Positions 12,307 through 21,375 of a DNA stretch of 26,316 bases are shown here, piece after piece. Source of the DNA: a virus; IMG/VR virus record IMGVR_UViG_3300027859_000071, positions 1 through 26,316 of that record; one strand, written 5' to 3'. The notes beneath the pieces are model-generated. The model did not search any database. It worked only from the letters and a program-made list of their open reading frames with translations, and was not told the DNA's origin. The position numbers were made by a program, and so were the translations under genes. Each line of letters opens with the position of its first letter. The first letter of the stretch is position 1.

Positions 12307-12724
12307 TCATCTCCTTCCAGTAGGGGATAGTTCCAACTAAGACATTCCAGAAGTCGCATTCAGCAATGACCATCATCATTTCCCTGGCCGTGGGTTCACT
12401 GATGGCTGGATCGCCCCATTGGACTCTGCGGCCATCGATATAGAAAGTGCTGCCATAACCGATTGTGGCGACCCCGATTCCATCGTCATACACTGTCGGC
12501 ACGAACCCTTCAAACTCACAGATAAGGTCAATTGCAGCTGATGGCAAAACTGATACTGGTGCAGGGTCTGGTGTTCGGTATAGATCTATCCAGTTTGCAG
12601 TTTCTTCCTCAAGCAGTGATACGGGCATTAATTTCCACAAGTCTTCTATACCTTCTTGTTGTTTTACTCCGCCGTCATAGTATTTGAAAAAGTTCTTGAA
12701 TCCATCTAATGTGAGTCGAGACAT
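12092..12724 (-). CDS. Phage lysozyme (GH24/T4-type endolysin)
   Basis: Muramidase that cleaves peptidoglycan for lysis. The catalytic triad matches T4 lysozyme spacing exactly: Glu72 in CEFEGF, Asp81 in VYDDGIG and Thr87 in ATIGYG (E-9-D-6-T). The C-terminus has the usual NQQGALLSFSYNMG and GLRRRREAEGALW motifs. A roughly 60-residue N-terminal extension (LTLDGFKNFFKYYDGG…ANWIDLYR) precedes the enzyme domain and is not a signal peptide. I chose ATG at 12724; TTG 12736 would add four residues. It reads leftward, head-to-head with terminase and only 26 bp from it. It lacks a visible secretion signal, so it needs a holin. Confidence 0.92.
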   Translation of the reverse strand: MSRLTLDGFKNFFKYYDGGVKQQEGIEDLWKLMPVSLLEEETANWIDLYRTPDPAPVSVLPSAAIDLICEFEGFVPTVYDDGIGVATIGYGSTFYIDGRRVQWGDPAISEPTAREMMMVIAECDFWNVLVGTIPYWKEMNENQQGALLSFSYNMGSQFYGAPGCGTITRCLRDHAWDEVPAAFMLYVNPGTAVEAGLRRRREAEGALWLS

Positions 12725-12750
12725 AATGAGCGACAAAGCTTCTTAAATTT

Positions 12751-14472
12751 ATGGCAGAACTATCGCTTGCGCAATTCACAACGATGCTGATGCGTGAGCT
12801 GCAAATGGCGCAGTTCCCAACGCCAGTACAGATGCAGATATTGGATTACCTGGAGAACGGTCCTAAGCGCCGAGTCATTGCTGCTTTCCGTGGTTGCGGC
12901 AAGAGCACCCTTAGTGCGATGTATCTCTTATGGCGACTGTATAAGAATCCAGAAGAGAAGATCTTGATTATTTCAGCTTCACTAAATCGGGCAGAAGCAA
13001 TGTCAGCCTGGATGCTTAAAACCATTGCTGATGTGCCATGGCTGCGTCACATGCTCCCCAGCACTCATGACGGAAGATATAGCAGGATCTCTTTTGATGT
13101 TGGCACCTGTAAGTTTATTGAGCAGTCGCCAAGTGTCCGTGCTGCAGGGGTTGCAGGGCAAGTCACTGGCTCTAGGGCATCGATTATTCTAGTAGATGAC
13201 TGCGAGACAGTACAAACAGCTCTGACCCAAACTCAGCGGGAAAAACTAAGAAATACCCTGAACGAGATGGAGGTGATTATGAAGCCAGGCCCAGAGTCAG
13301 AAATCGTCTACCTGGGCACACCACACAGCAGCACAGACAGCATCTATTTTGCTCTCAAACGTGACCTGAATTACTCTCTCAGGATGTGGCCCAGCCGGGT
13401 GCCATCAGACCTGACTCCATATAAAGGATGCCTTGCACCGCTGATTGAGAAGCGGATGGATGAGCAAGGAGCAATTGGTAAGCCAACTGATACCCGATTC
13501 AGCGAAGACGAGCTGATGCAAAGGGAGTTGAGCATGAGCAACATGCAGAACAAGCTCCAGATGATGCTGGACGCCAGCCTCTCAGATCAGGAGAGATACC
13601 CCCTGCGTTGTGCGAACTTCATGGTTATCGATATTGACCACTACGTCCCGGAGATAATGATCTATGAAAAGCATAAGACTTGGCAGATTGACGAGTTGCC
13701 ATGTGCGGGGATGTCACATGATCCGACTTTCTATAGACCGCGCCAGACAGAAGGCGTGATTGCCATAGAAGAATTGCCCACTGTTATGGCTTTAGATCCC
13801 TCAGGCGGCGGAGCTGACGAATTTGCATGGGCGATCGTAAAAGTTTGGGGTGGTAATTACTATATTTGTGATGTTGGTGGAATACTTGGCGGCGTCTCTG
13901 AAGCGTTCTGGAAAAAGCTTGCAGGCCTAGCGCACGAGTGGAATGTGAACGAGATTGCAGTGGAGTCGAATTTTGGTGGGCTTGAGATATACAAGCAAGT
14001 GCTTCTGCCCTATCTACGTGACGCAGGCGCAGAATGTCGCGTCGAACCAATCCGATCCAACCAGCGGAAAGAGCTGCGCATCATCGATACCTTGGCTCCG
14101 GTGATGCAGACGCACCGCGTTGCACTCGCCAGGCACGTCATTGAAGCTGATAACGAACTGGTGAAAAACGCCAAAGACGATCGAGACGTGAGCTATTCGC
14201 TGATACATCAGCTCACCCGCCTAACTCATGACAGGGGAAGCCTTCTGCACGATGACCGAATCGACGCGCTAGCCATGGCAGTCCAGTGGTTCCAGGAGCA
14301 AGCTGCGCAGGATCAACAGGTCAGAGCGCGTGATCGATCCAGGGAACTATTACTTGCTTCTATCGAGAATGCTGATGGCTACGCCCTGATGAACGTTCAG
14401 CGTCAGGCGATGGGGATGACACTGGAGCAGTGCCAACGGGCTGACGGGGCTGAGTACGGGAGCTGGATTTAA
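12751..14472 (+). CDS. Terminase large subunit, T7 gp19-like
   Basis: ATP-driven DNA packaging motor and headful/concatemer nuclease. Walker A AFRGCGKST is at 45-53, Walker B IILVDDCE at 145-152, and a coupling motif YLGTPHS at about 187-193. The RNase H-like nuclease acidic residues lie in MALDPSGGGADEFA (about 346-359), AVESNFGG (about 402) and HDDRIDALAMA (about 501). The 573-residue length agrees with T7 gp19 (586 aa). The start lacks a Shine-Dalgarno, and only 26 bp separate it from the leftward endolysin start. Its stop overlaps the stop of the convergent 216-aa gene. In T7, terminase follows the tail-fibre gene; here it precedes the ejection proteins. Confidence 0.95.
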   Translation: MAELSLAQFTTMLMRELQMAQFPTPVQMQILDYLENGPKRRVIAAFRGCGKSTLSAMYLLWRLYKNPEEKILIISASLNRAEAMSAWMLKTIADVPWLRHMLPSTHDGRYSRISFDVGTCKFIEQSPSVRAAGVAGQVTGSRASIILVDDCETVQTALTQTQREKLRNTLNEMEVIMKPGPESEIVYLGTPHSSTDSIYFALKRDLNYSLRMWPSRVPSDLTPYKGCLAPLIEKRMDEQGAIGKPTDTRFSEDELMQRELSMSNMQNKLQMMLDASLSDQERYPLRCANFMVIDIDHYVPEIMIYEKHKTWQIDELPCAGMSHDPTFYRPRQTEGVIAIEELPTVMALDPSGGGADEFAWAIVKVWGGNYYICDVGGILGGVSEAFWKKLAGLAHEWNVNEIAVESNFGGLEIYKQVLLPYLRDAGAECRVEPIRSNQRKELRIIDTLAPVMQTHRVALARHVIEADNELVKNAKDDRDVSYSLIHQLTRLTHDRGSLLHDDRIDALAMAVQWFQEQAAQDQQVRARDRSRELLLASIENADGYALMNVQRQAMGMTLEQCQRADGAEYGSWI

Positions 14473-15119
14473 ACGCCAGGGAACATGCCAGCTGGTCTGA
14501 TCTCACTGTCCAGGGGGGAGATCGGTTGGATCAGCTCAGCACCGGAAGCTGGATCAATCGGTATGTTGCCGCCACGTTTTCTGTTCTGAGCTTCCTTTTC
14601 AACAGCACCAATGGGGTCATAGTCCTCGTTGATGAACCGCTCAACTTCTTGAATCTTGGATAAAGTTCTTTTTTTTACATCGTCTGGCAATAGCTGTTTG
14701 GGATCTTCTCTCCTGTCTTCCCTGAAGCGAAGTCCTCCTTTGACTCTTTCGGGTTTACCCCTGTTGTATGAATTCATTTCAACGGGTCGATGTTCAAGGA
14801 TTATGTCGTTTTGATCAAATGAACCCCGACGCAATCTGAATTTATCTCCTTCCTTGGGGTCATTCCCTTGCTGAATTTGCTCAACATACATTCTCCTTAA
14901 GTCAGAGTCTGTCGCCATAAGCTTTTGAAGCGTTCTCTGAGTCGTTGCTATTCGTCTTGCATTTCTATTGTCTTTGCGTCGAAAGGGACCATATCCTTTG
15001 TTTGTATAGAAGTCGTTAGCTTCCCTGGCTGCTTGTTTCAGCATCCGATCTTTCCGTATCGGCCTATAGCCAGCTAGCAGAGTTTCCTCTTCCTGTTCAA
15101 CGTCAAGGAATCTCAGCAT
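14469..15119 (-). CDS. Hypothetical basic protein, 216 aa, paired with small terminase candidate
   Basis: Not recognised. Strongly charged and probably extended-helical, with Arg/Lys-rich stretches (REANDFYTNKGYGPFRRKDN, NARRIATTQRTLQKLM) and a Pro/Gly-rich C-terminus ending RPAGMFPGV. No membrane segment or known motif seen. It starts 7 nt before the end of the upstream small-terminase candidate, so the two are cotranscribed leftward. It ends convergently on terL, with the two stop codons overlapping within 14469-14472. A packaging or structural role is a guess from position. Confidence 0.75.
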   Translation of the reverse strand: MLRFLDVEQEEETLLAGYRPIRKDRMLKQAAREANDFYTNKGYGPFRRKDNRNARRIATTQRTLQKLMATDSDLRRMYVEQIQQGNDPKEGDKFRLRRGSFDQNDIILEHRPVEMNSYNRGKPERVKGGLRFREDRREDPKQLLPDDVKKRTLSKIQEVERFINEDYDPIGAVEKEAQNRKRGGNIPIDPASGAELIQPISPLDSEIRPAGMFPGV

Positions 15120-15364
15120 GGTGAGTCGGGGGTCATGGACATCAGACGCTCCAGCTCTTCTGCGGATGGCAGGGTTTGGGCGATGTTGGCCAGGGGCTCA
15201 CTGGCTTGGATCTGGCAGCTGATGTTGTTGTCTTTGAGGTACTTGAGGGCATAGCTCACGCCGTTCAATCGTTGGCGGGGATCTGGGTCATTCAGCATGT
15301 CCGAGATCTCTTGGCCGACCATGGCATGAATTTGGCCTAGAAAGTCTTCCGATGCTCTACTCAT
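15113..15364 (-). CDS. Candidate small terminase subunit, 83 aa
   Basis: A short helical protein of a size close to T7 gp18 (89 aa), with a pattern reminiscent of that family: an N-terminal helical part (FLGQIHAMVGQEISDML), a middle LNGVSYALKYLKDNNI helix and a C-terminal LANIAQTLPSAEELERLM segment. In this role it would recognise phage DNA and load the large subunit. Similarity is by pattern and by proximity to terL only, so the call is tentative. Unusually it is on the opposite strand to terL. Its ATG at 15364 is 31 bp from the divergent Lys-rich ORF. Confidence 0.55.
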   Translation of the reverse strand: MSRASEDFLGQIHAMVGQEISDMLNDPDPRQRLNGVSYALKYLKDNNISCQIQASEPLANIAQTLPSAEELERLMSMTPDSPC

Positions 15365-15395
15365 GGGCTATTTTTGGTTTAGCTGTTGCCTAATT

Positions 15396-15458
15396 ATGCC
15401 CCGGAAAGGATGCAAAGGGAAACCTAAGGGAGGTAAAAAAGGCGGCAAGAAATACTGA
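15396..15458 (+). CDS. 20-aa Lys/Gly-rich peptide coupled to the first ejection protein
   Basis: MPRKGCKGKPKGGKKGGKKY, with nine lysines and one arginine in 20 residues. Its TGA overlaps the ATG of the 1018-aa protein (TGATG at 15456-15460), so it could act as a translated leader as well as a peptide. It resembles the MPAKKSC… ORF at 11607 in start and composition. No ribosome site of its own is visible. Confidence 0.45.
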   Translation: MPRKGCKGKPKGGKKGGKKY

Positions 15459-18400
15459 TGGGGTACTCAGGACCGCCCATTAGTGGCGTTAGCATAAATA
15501 ATCCTGGCACCAGTGGCAGCTTGCCAGGAATTGATATTGCACGACTGCCGGGAAATAATCGCTCGCGCGATGCAAACCTAAATCTTGACCGTCAAAATCC
15601 CGGCCGCGCATTAGACGAAGGAAGGCAGAAGGCCGCTCAAATCGGCAACTTCATGAACTTCTTCAATAAAAGCGTTACGCCATTTTTAATTAAGGAGCAG
15701 GATCGTCGCGCAAGGCAGGAAGCGGGTGAAGCTATTGACGCTTACCCAAGCATCCTCACTGCGGCGCAAGATGATCCACAGGCAATGGATCGTCTCAATG
15801 CGTTGAGTCCTAGGGCTAAGGACTTTGCTATTGAGGCGTCAATGAAGGCGCGAGTAAATACCTATGGAGGTTTGGTCAACAGCGCCACAATGGCGAACTG
15901 GTCAACTCTCACTGACCCCAATGACTCAGAGGAAGCCCAGCGAGAGCGGGCGCTGCTTAGGTCAAGAATTTCTAGTGAGGCCAGGGAGCAGGCATTTGCA
16001 GGGATGCCGCCATATCAAATTGCTATAAACGCTGCTGAGATCACTGCAGCTGAAAAAGCAGTTGGAACTGCTGCCTACACGCAAAGAGGGGAGAACATTG
16101 CAAATGAGGTGACAGGAGCTCTGGTTCAAGGTGCGGCTGCTGATATGTCAAGGGTTTCAAAAGAGATAATGAGACCGGCTGGTGAAGGCTCGCCAGATTC
16201 AGCGACAAGACAACAGGCTCTAACAGAATGGATTGTTTCTGAAAATGAGAAAATAAAAGCTCGGCTTGGCACCCAAGACGCAACAAAGGCGTGGATGCAA
16301 GTGATTGTAAGCGCAAGCTTTAGCTTCTCAACTGATCAAGAGAGGGTGCAATTTCTTGAGATGGTACTAGAAGCAAGTGATAGTGAGTTACTGTCAGCGT
16401 CGGGAAGAAACATATGGACAATACCTTTTAAGGTTGACGGCGGTGGGACTGGAACTATTAGAAGTGCTCTACAGGGTATTCGCGATAGAGCACAGCCAAG
16501 AGCGGATCAGGAACTGCAGGAAGATGTAGTTGCTCAAATAAATCAAATTTATTTAGATGACACAGTTGAGGACAAGGCTGGAGAAATTAAAAACATTTTG
16601 CAGCAAAATCCGGGTGCCTTTAAGCAGCCTGGCGCTGTTTACAGCATCATGACTCAAATTGAAAGCTTTGAAGTAAGAGAAACTCCTGAGATGCAAAAGA
16701 ATTCATACGAAGCGATGCAGCGTATATTTAGTGGTGAAGATCCAATTCAAGTGTTTTCCGATATGGCACAAGCGCAAATAGCCACTGATGGGAAAACATA
16801 TACAAAAGACGCCATGAGGACTGCTGAAAATGCAGCCTGGAAGGGCCGGAAGGATGAAGACTCAGGGATGAGCAAGTACACGCAAGTTGATAACTTTTTA
16901 GACAAAATGCGAAGAAATGAGCAAGGGAAAGGCATTATAAAGGAGGCCAATAGTGACTATATTGAAAACTATCCTAGAGACCCCAACACAGGTCAGATTG
17001 ATCCAAGACTCACAAAGATAGATCGAACAACAAACAGTCTAGATCCATTTAGGGTAAAGGCTGATAACCAATTCAATCTTGAATTAGCAGCTGAAGTCAA
17101 AAGGATTATTGAAGAGGAGCCTGATAAGGAGGGAATGGTGATACTGCAAGAAGCTGCTAATAATGTTGTTTCAAGGCGTAAGGACGAGACTAATAAACTA
17201 CAGCCACCGGTAAGTGCAGCGAAAAAAAGCAAGCAATATGTAGTTAATTCTGCAGCAGCAATTAAAGCAGCAACAGCTAGAAACAATGGGACAATTACGA
17301 TCCCATGGGAAGCCTTGGATCCTTTAACTCAAGAGTCGATAAGAACCAATAACCAATTGAGTAGTTTAAATGAAGCCAAGCAATGGTTTGGCAATCAATC
17401 CCTTCAGAAGAAAGGCCAATGGTATAAAGAGTCTTTGAGAATGAATGCGGCTAGGCCTGAGCCAGGCAAAGAGGATGAATTTAGAAAGCAAATAGACGCT
17501 GAATATAAAAAGATACTCAAAAATGCTAGAGGCTCAGGATCGTCTCAGCCGACAACTCCGCGACCGCCAAGACCAACTCCAACAAATCCAAGGTCATCAA
17601 ATTACCAGTCAGCTTTGCCGCGAACAGTGCCTATCACTGAGCAAGAGCGACAAGAATCAGGCTCTGATCCTTTTGTGGAAAGAACCATTGCGTTACTGGA
17701 TAACGCCAGTTCTGGCTTATTGACTGGAAAAGGGGATAGTGGATTTGGTGCAGAAGAGGCAGGACGGAAATGGTTCAATAACAATGGACAAGGGCCAATA
17801 GCTCTTGTCACAGATATGACGGGTAGCCTTTTGAGCATGGCCTTAGGCGGAGCGCCAGCTAATGCTTCACCGTTGTTTTCAGAAGCAGAGAATATCAAGG
17901 CATTGCAAGACGCTTTTGGAGGAGCAGAGAGACAAGTGTCATCTCCACAGCTCCCGCAGTTGGCGTCAACGACACCAGTAAGAATGGTCAAAAATGCGAT
18001 TACTTCAGTTAATCATGAGCTATTTATAGCGATAGGTATTAATGAAGGGACTAGATCGCCAAGTGGAGAATTCACTGATGCTTACTACGGCCACAGAGAC
18101 CCTGGCGATGGGAATCTAAATGTTGGCACTGTCTCTGGTGGCAGGGGCAGAGCAAAGACGCCAGACGGTGTAGACCGTGAATACATGCGTATCCTTACTG
18201 AAAAGCAGTATCGAGCCGCCCCAATACTAAAAAGCCTTGGATTGCAGCCTGGCACTGTTGGATACAACAGAGTGATGTTCAACATTCTGGACCTAGAGGT
18301 TCAGGCACCAGCTGCAGTACCTGACTTCATTAGAAAGTTAGGTGACGTAAAAGGACAAGGATTTAGTATTGATGCAATTGCTAAAGCCCGTGCTGATTCG

Positions 18401-18514
18401 TTCTTTACTCCAGAAGGAAACCTAGATGCACCGGGATTCAACAATAACTATTCAGTGTTGTTGAAAGACCAACGTTCCAGAGCTGGAGCTTACGACTTCA
18501 AAAAACGACTATGA
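15458..18514 (+). CDS. Large internal virion (ejection) protein with C-terminal glycosidase-like domain
   Basis: 1018 residues, first of three very long coupled genes placed just before the tail fibre, the position of T7 gp14-16 ejection proteins. Most is predicted helical and charged without a recognisable fold. A Pro/Thr/Arg-rich linker is near 690-710 (SSQPTTPRPPRPTPTNPRSS). The final 170 residues form a compact domain with INEGTR (Glu about 862), YYGHRDPGDGNLN and GTVSGG, which looks like a lysozyme-like peptidoglycan-active module; the enzyme class is inference. It would travel inside the capsid and help DNA cross the cell envelope. Start ATG overlaps the stop of the Lys-rich ORF; its stop overlaps the next ATG. 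Confidence 0.8.
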   Translation: MGYSGPPISGVSINNPGTSGSLPGIDIARLPGNNRSRDANLNLDRQNPGRALDEGRQKAAQIGNFMNFFNKSVTPFLIKEQDRRARQEAGEAIDAYPSILTAAQDDPQAMDRLNALSPRAKDFAIEASMKARVNTYGGLVNSATMANWSTLTDPNDSEEAQRERALLRSRISSEAREQAFAGMPPYQIAINAAEITAAEKAVGTAAYTQRGENIANEVTGALVQGAAADMSRVSKEIMRPAGEGSPDSATRQQALTEWIVSENEKIKARLGTQDATKAWMQVIVSASFSFSTDQERVQFLEMVLEASDSELLSASGRNIWTIPFKVDGGGTGTIRSALQGIRDRAQPRADQELQEDVVAQINQIYLDDTVEDKAGEIKNILQQNPGAFKQPGAVYSIMTQIESFEVRETPEMQKNSYEAMQRIFSGEDPIQVFSDMAQAQIATDGKTYTKDAMRTAENAAWKGRKDEDSGMSKYTQVDNFLDKMRRNEQGKGIIKEANSDYIENYPRDPNTGQIDPRLTKIDRTTNSLDPFRVKADNQFNLELAAEVKRIIEEEPDKEGMVILQEAANNVVSRRKDETNKLQPPVSAAKKSKQYVVNSAAAIKAATARNNGTITIPWEALDPLTQESIRTNNQLSSLNEAKQWFGNQSLQKKGQWYKESLRMNAARPEPGKEDEFRKQIDAEYKKILKNARGSGSSQPTTPRPPRPTPTNPRSSNYQSALPRTVPITEQERQESGSDPFVERTIALLDNASSGLLTGKGDSGFGAEEAGRKWFNNNGQGPIALVTDMTGSLLSMALGGAPANASPLFSEAENIKALQDAFGGAERQVSSPQLPQLASTTPVRMVKNAITSVNHELFIAIGINEGTRSPSGEFTDAYYGHRDPGDGNLNVGTVSGGRGRAKTPDGVDREYMRILTEKQYRAAPILKSLGLQPGTVGYNRVMFNILDLEVQAPAAVPDFIRKLGDVKGQGFSIDAIAKARADSFFTPEGNLDAPGFNNNYSVLLKDQRSRAGAYDFKKRL

Positions 18515-21375
18515 CTCAAGCACCAACAGGCTACGTTCCCACCCCTGGTCTGTTCGGACCAGAAGAAGAAGAAGAGGAAGATCTTCGGCTGCCAGAACTG
18601 CAATCCAGGGAAGAGATCTTAAATACGATTCCAGGGTCTGCTCCAGATGCTGGGGCAACTCAGCTCAGGCAAGCACAAGCAAATGAAAGAGGTGCGGATT
18701 TAGCAGCAAAGCAGAATAAGCCAATGCTTGCTGATGGCCTTGGCGGTGCTTTAGTAGACGTTGGATTAATTACAGCTAACGCTGCTTCCTCATTAGTAAC
18801 TGACTATGTGGATCTTGGGCATGGTCTTGTAGATATTGCTGACCAGTCTGGCAAGGCACTGCAAGGGGGGAAATTTGATTGGGACGAAACATTTAACGAT
18901 GCTGATAATCCTCTGACTAAAGCGCGATTAGATCATCTAAGGGCTACAAGTGAAGCCGGTGAGGTAATGAACCGCATTGTCAGGGTTGGCGTTGCGTTAT
19001 TTACGCTGCCTAAATTTGCAGTTATGGGAGTTGCAAAACTAGCCAAGGCAGCATCACTAGGCGGGAAAGTGCCAGGTGTCACTAAGATCGCAAAAGGATT
19101 AGGTGCGTTAGACAAGGCTAAGGATGTAAGGACCGGAACAGTAGGGATTAGCAAAGGATTTGACCGACTGAATAAGTTGGGTCAGGGTACTGGTCTATCA
19201 ACTAAGACTGGCAAGCAAGTACAGAAATTAGGTCAAGCTGATGACTGGTTGAAGCTGACATACAAAGATATGGTCAATGCCAACCAGATGGTTGATGGCG
19301 GACGAGTTGCAACGTGGATGCGTTCAACTGGTCGTGCAGCGTCTGGTCTTACTAAGGGCAAGTCAAGTGTGAGGACAGTTGGTGAGGCTCTTGGCTGGGG
19401 CGCTTTTGTTGCATTCAACGAGTCCGGTGAACGTGATCCGCTGGAAGACACTGGAGTTACTGACCTGCTTAAACAGATGGGTCTGTTTTATTTCCCACAG
19501 CTTTTAACAAGGCCAGAAGAGTCACCTCTGGAAACCAAACTCCGCATGATGGTGGAGGGAGGAATCCTTGACGCAGTTATCAGTCCACTGCTTGATATAC
19601 ATAGGATTTATAGATTTAGCCGAGCTTACCAAAAGGCAACACGAGCTGAGAAGTCTGCAATCGTTCGTGCATTTAATACCGAGTCTGAGACGTTAGGCGC
19701 TGGTATGGCCAAGCTGGCAGATCAGGCTGAGAAGGTTGCGAAAGACACTCCATTCACAAGCTCGACCATGACTCCACCATCAGGTGGGGCAAATGCTGTC
19801 AGCGGAATGTATGGGAAGGAAGATGCAGAAGTATTGACGATGTTTGATAAATATCTGAATGATGTTGAGGGTGTAAGAACTAACAACCTGTTGAGAGAAA
19901 GGGAGCAAGCCGCTGCAGCAAGGGCTGGTCTAGTAGCTGACGATGCAGCCAAGGGAAGGCTCGCCCAGGGGATGGACCAAATACAAAACCCTGTTCCTCC
20001 TCGCAACCCTGAAAGAGGTGGTGATCTTGCCGCTCGTCCGTCAAGTGCTCTAACTGTTCCAGATCAGACAATCTTCCGGCCTGACATTCAGGTGATGCGT
20101 CCACCGGAGCCGACGATCTCTCCACAGACGATGAGGGCGGCTTTTGATGACTTTATAGAGAAGCGGTTTACAGCTTCAGGTCAGGGCCAAGAATTTATGG
20201 ATGAGTTGAAAGGTAAGGCATTTGCTCTGCTGCCTAGGAATGAAGTTGATCTGATTGACTACATAAAAACGTCAAAGCTGCAATTTAATGCGTTGGGCAT
20301 GCAGTCCACTGCTGATGCAGCCATCAGTGACTTCATTGTTAAGCGTGGTCTGCAAAGGGGTTATATCACGTTGAATGATGACTTCATGTTGATGTTCAAC
20401 AGGAAGGTTGCATATGACTTTGACCGAGGCCAGTACGTTCTTAAAAAAGCTCAGGCCATAGATGATGCTGCGGAGTTGGAAGCATATAACAACCGTTTGC
20501 AAACAAGTAGAGCAGATGGTGAAGGGCCATCAGCATACGGATCAGAACGTATGCGGAAAGAAGGGACAGAGAAAGCACTTGCTGATGCACCGGAGCTACC
20601 ACAGGAAGCAAAATTCGATAGTGGACAGGCGGAGCCAGGAAGACCAAAACAGCAGCTAAACAATATGGATCTTGATCCAGGTTTAGTTGATGCAGCCCGA
20701 AAGGAAGCGTTAGCAGCAACGCAAGAGGCCGGAGCTGCAGCATCAGCAAAGCAAGAGCTGGTCGATGCAGCGGCCAAGTACGGGGAGAAGGGCAGCCCGA
20801 ACCAGCTTGCAGCGGAGATGTTGAATGTAGATCTTGACAACCTGCCGCCACTAAACATTGCAAAGATCGGCAATCGTCGGTATCAGATCGTTGATGAGTT
20901 TGGCGAAGCTATTGACGGCAAGACGTTTGGAACAAAGAAGTTAGCTGACAAAGGACTGGAGATCGCTCAAAAAGCACAGGTCAATGACATTGTAAAAAGA
21001 GCCAGAGCCGCTGCTGAGCGTGGCCAAGATCAGGTCATGGAGATGGCGTTTGGTGAGAATCCTATTGATTCTGCTGCTGTCAGGGCACAAGTTTCATTGA
21101 CGCAGAAGAACGTTGATTTATTGAATAAGCTAGGTATTCCTATCGGTGATCGGAACTTAGACCTGTCTCAGGCTGATTTGTCTGGTATGTCTGGATCGAT
21201 CCGGCAGCTACAGGAACAGGCAACTGGCAGTGAAAAAGCACAGTTAAACAATATAATCAGGAAGGTTGATGAAGCTATTGTCGATCTTGGCCCTGCTGCT
21301 CGCAGGGATCAAATGGCGTCCGACACTATTGCGGATGCTCAAAAGTTCCTCACTGATGGAGAAATCTGCTACTAA
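18511..21375 (+). CDS. Large internal virion (ejection) protein, 954 aa
   Basis: Second of the three giant coupled genes (ATGA overlap at 18511-18514). The N-terminus carries a Pro-rich lead and an acidic run (GPEEEEEEDLRLPEL, about 16-30). A central hydrophobic/amphipathic region (RIVRVGVALFTLPKFAVMGV followed by AKLAKAASLGG, about 154-185) could insert into or cross membranes. Long helical, Ala/Gln-rich segments follow, including one near 710-760. The pattern matches the middle of T7 gp16-like proteins rather than any enzyme I know. Its role in forming the ejection conduit is inferred from position and size. Confidence 0.75.
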   Translation: MTQAPTGYVPTPGLFGPEEEEEEDLRLPELQSREEILNTIPGSAPDAGATQLRQAQANERGADLAAKQNKPMLADGLGGALVDVGLITANAASSLVTDYVDLGHGLVDIADQSGKALQGGKFDWDETFNDADNPLTKARLDHLRATSEAGEVMNRIVRVGVALFTLPKFAVMGVAKLAKAASLGGKVPGVTKIAKGLGALDKAKDVRTGTVGISKGFDRLNKLGQGTGLSTKTGKQVQKLGQADDWLKLTYKDMVNANQMVDGGRVATWMRSTGRAASGLTKGKSSVRTVGEALGWGAFVAFNESGERDPLEDTGVTDLLKQMGLFYFPQLLTRPEESPLETKLRMMVEGGILDAVISPLLDIHRIYRFSRAYQKATRAEKSAIVRAFNTESETLGAGMAKLADQAEKVAKDTPFTSSTMTPPSGGANAVSGMYGKEDAEVLTMFDKYLNDVEGVRTNNLLREREQAAAARAGLVADDAAKGRLAQGMDQIQNPVPPRNPERGGDLAARPSSALTVPDQTIFRPDIQVMRPPEPTISPQTMRAAFDDFIEKRFTASGQGQEFMDELKGKAFALLPRNEVDLIDYIKTSKLQFNALGMQSTADAAISDFIVKRGLQRGYITLNDDFMLMFNRKVAYDFDRGQYVLKKAQAIDDAAELEAYNNRLQTSRADGEGPSAYGSERMRKEGTEKALADAPELPQEAKFDSGQAEPGRPKQQLNNMDLDPGLVDAARKEALAATQEAGAAASAKQELVDAAAKYGEKGSPNQLAAEMLNVDLDNLPPLNIAKIGNRRYQIVDEFGEAIDGKTFGTKKLADKGLEIAQKAQVNDIVKRARAAAERGQDQVMEMAFGENPIDSAAVRAQVSLTQKNVDLLNKLGIPIGDRNLDLSQADLSGMSGSIRQLQEQATGSEKAQLNNIIRKVDEAIVDLGPAARRDQMASDTIADAQKFLTDGEICY

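Noticed and set aside
17602-17991. 129-aa leftward ORF antisense to the 1018-aa ejection protein
   Set aside because: Antisense shadow inside a continuous, coupled rightward gene; no independent support.
20441-20873. Two 140-aa leftward ORFs antisense to the 954-aa ejection protein
   Set aside because: Low-complexity Leu/Ala/Ser-rich shadows of an Ala/Gln-rich coding stretch, with no promoter or ribosome site.
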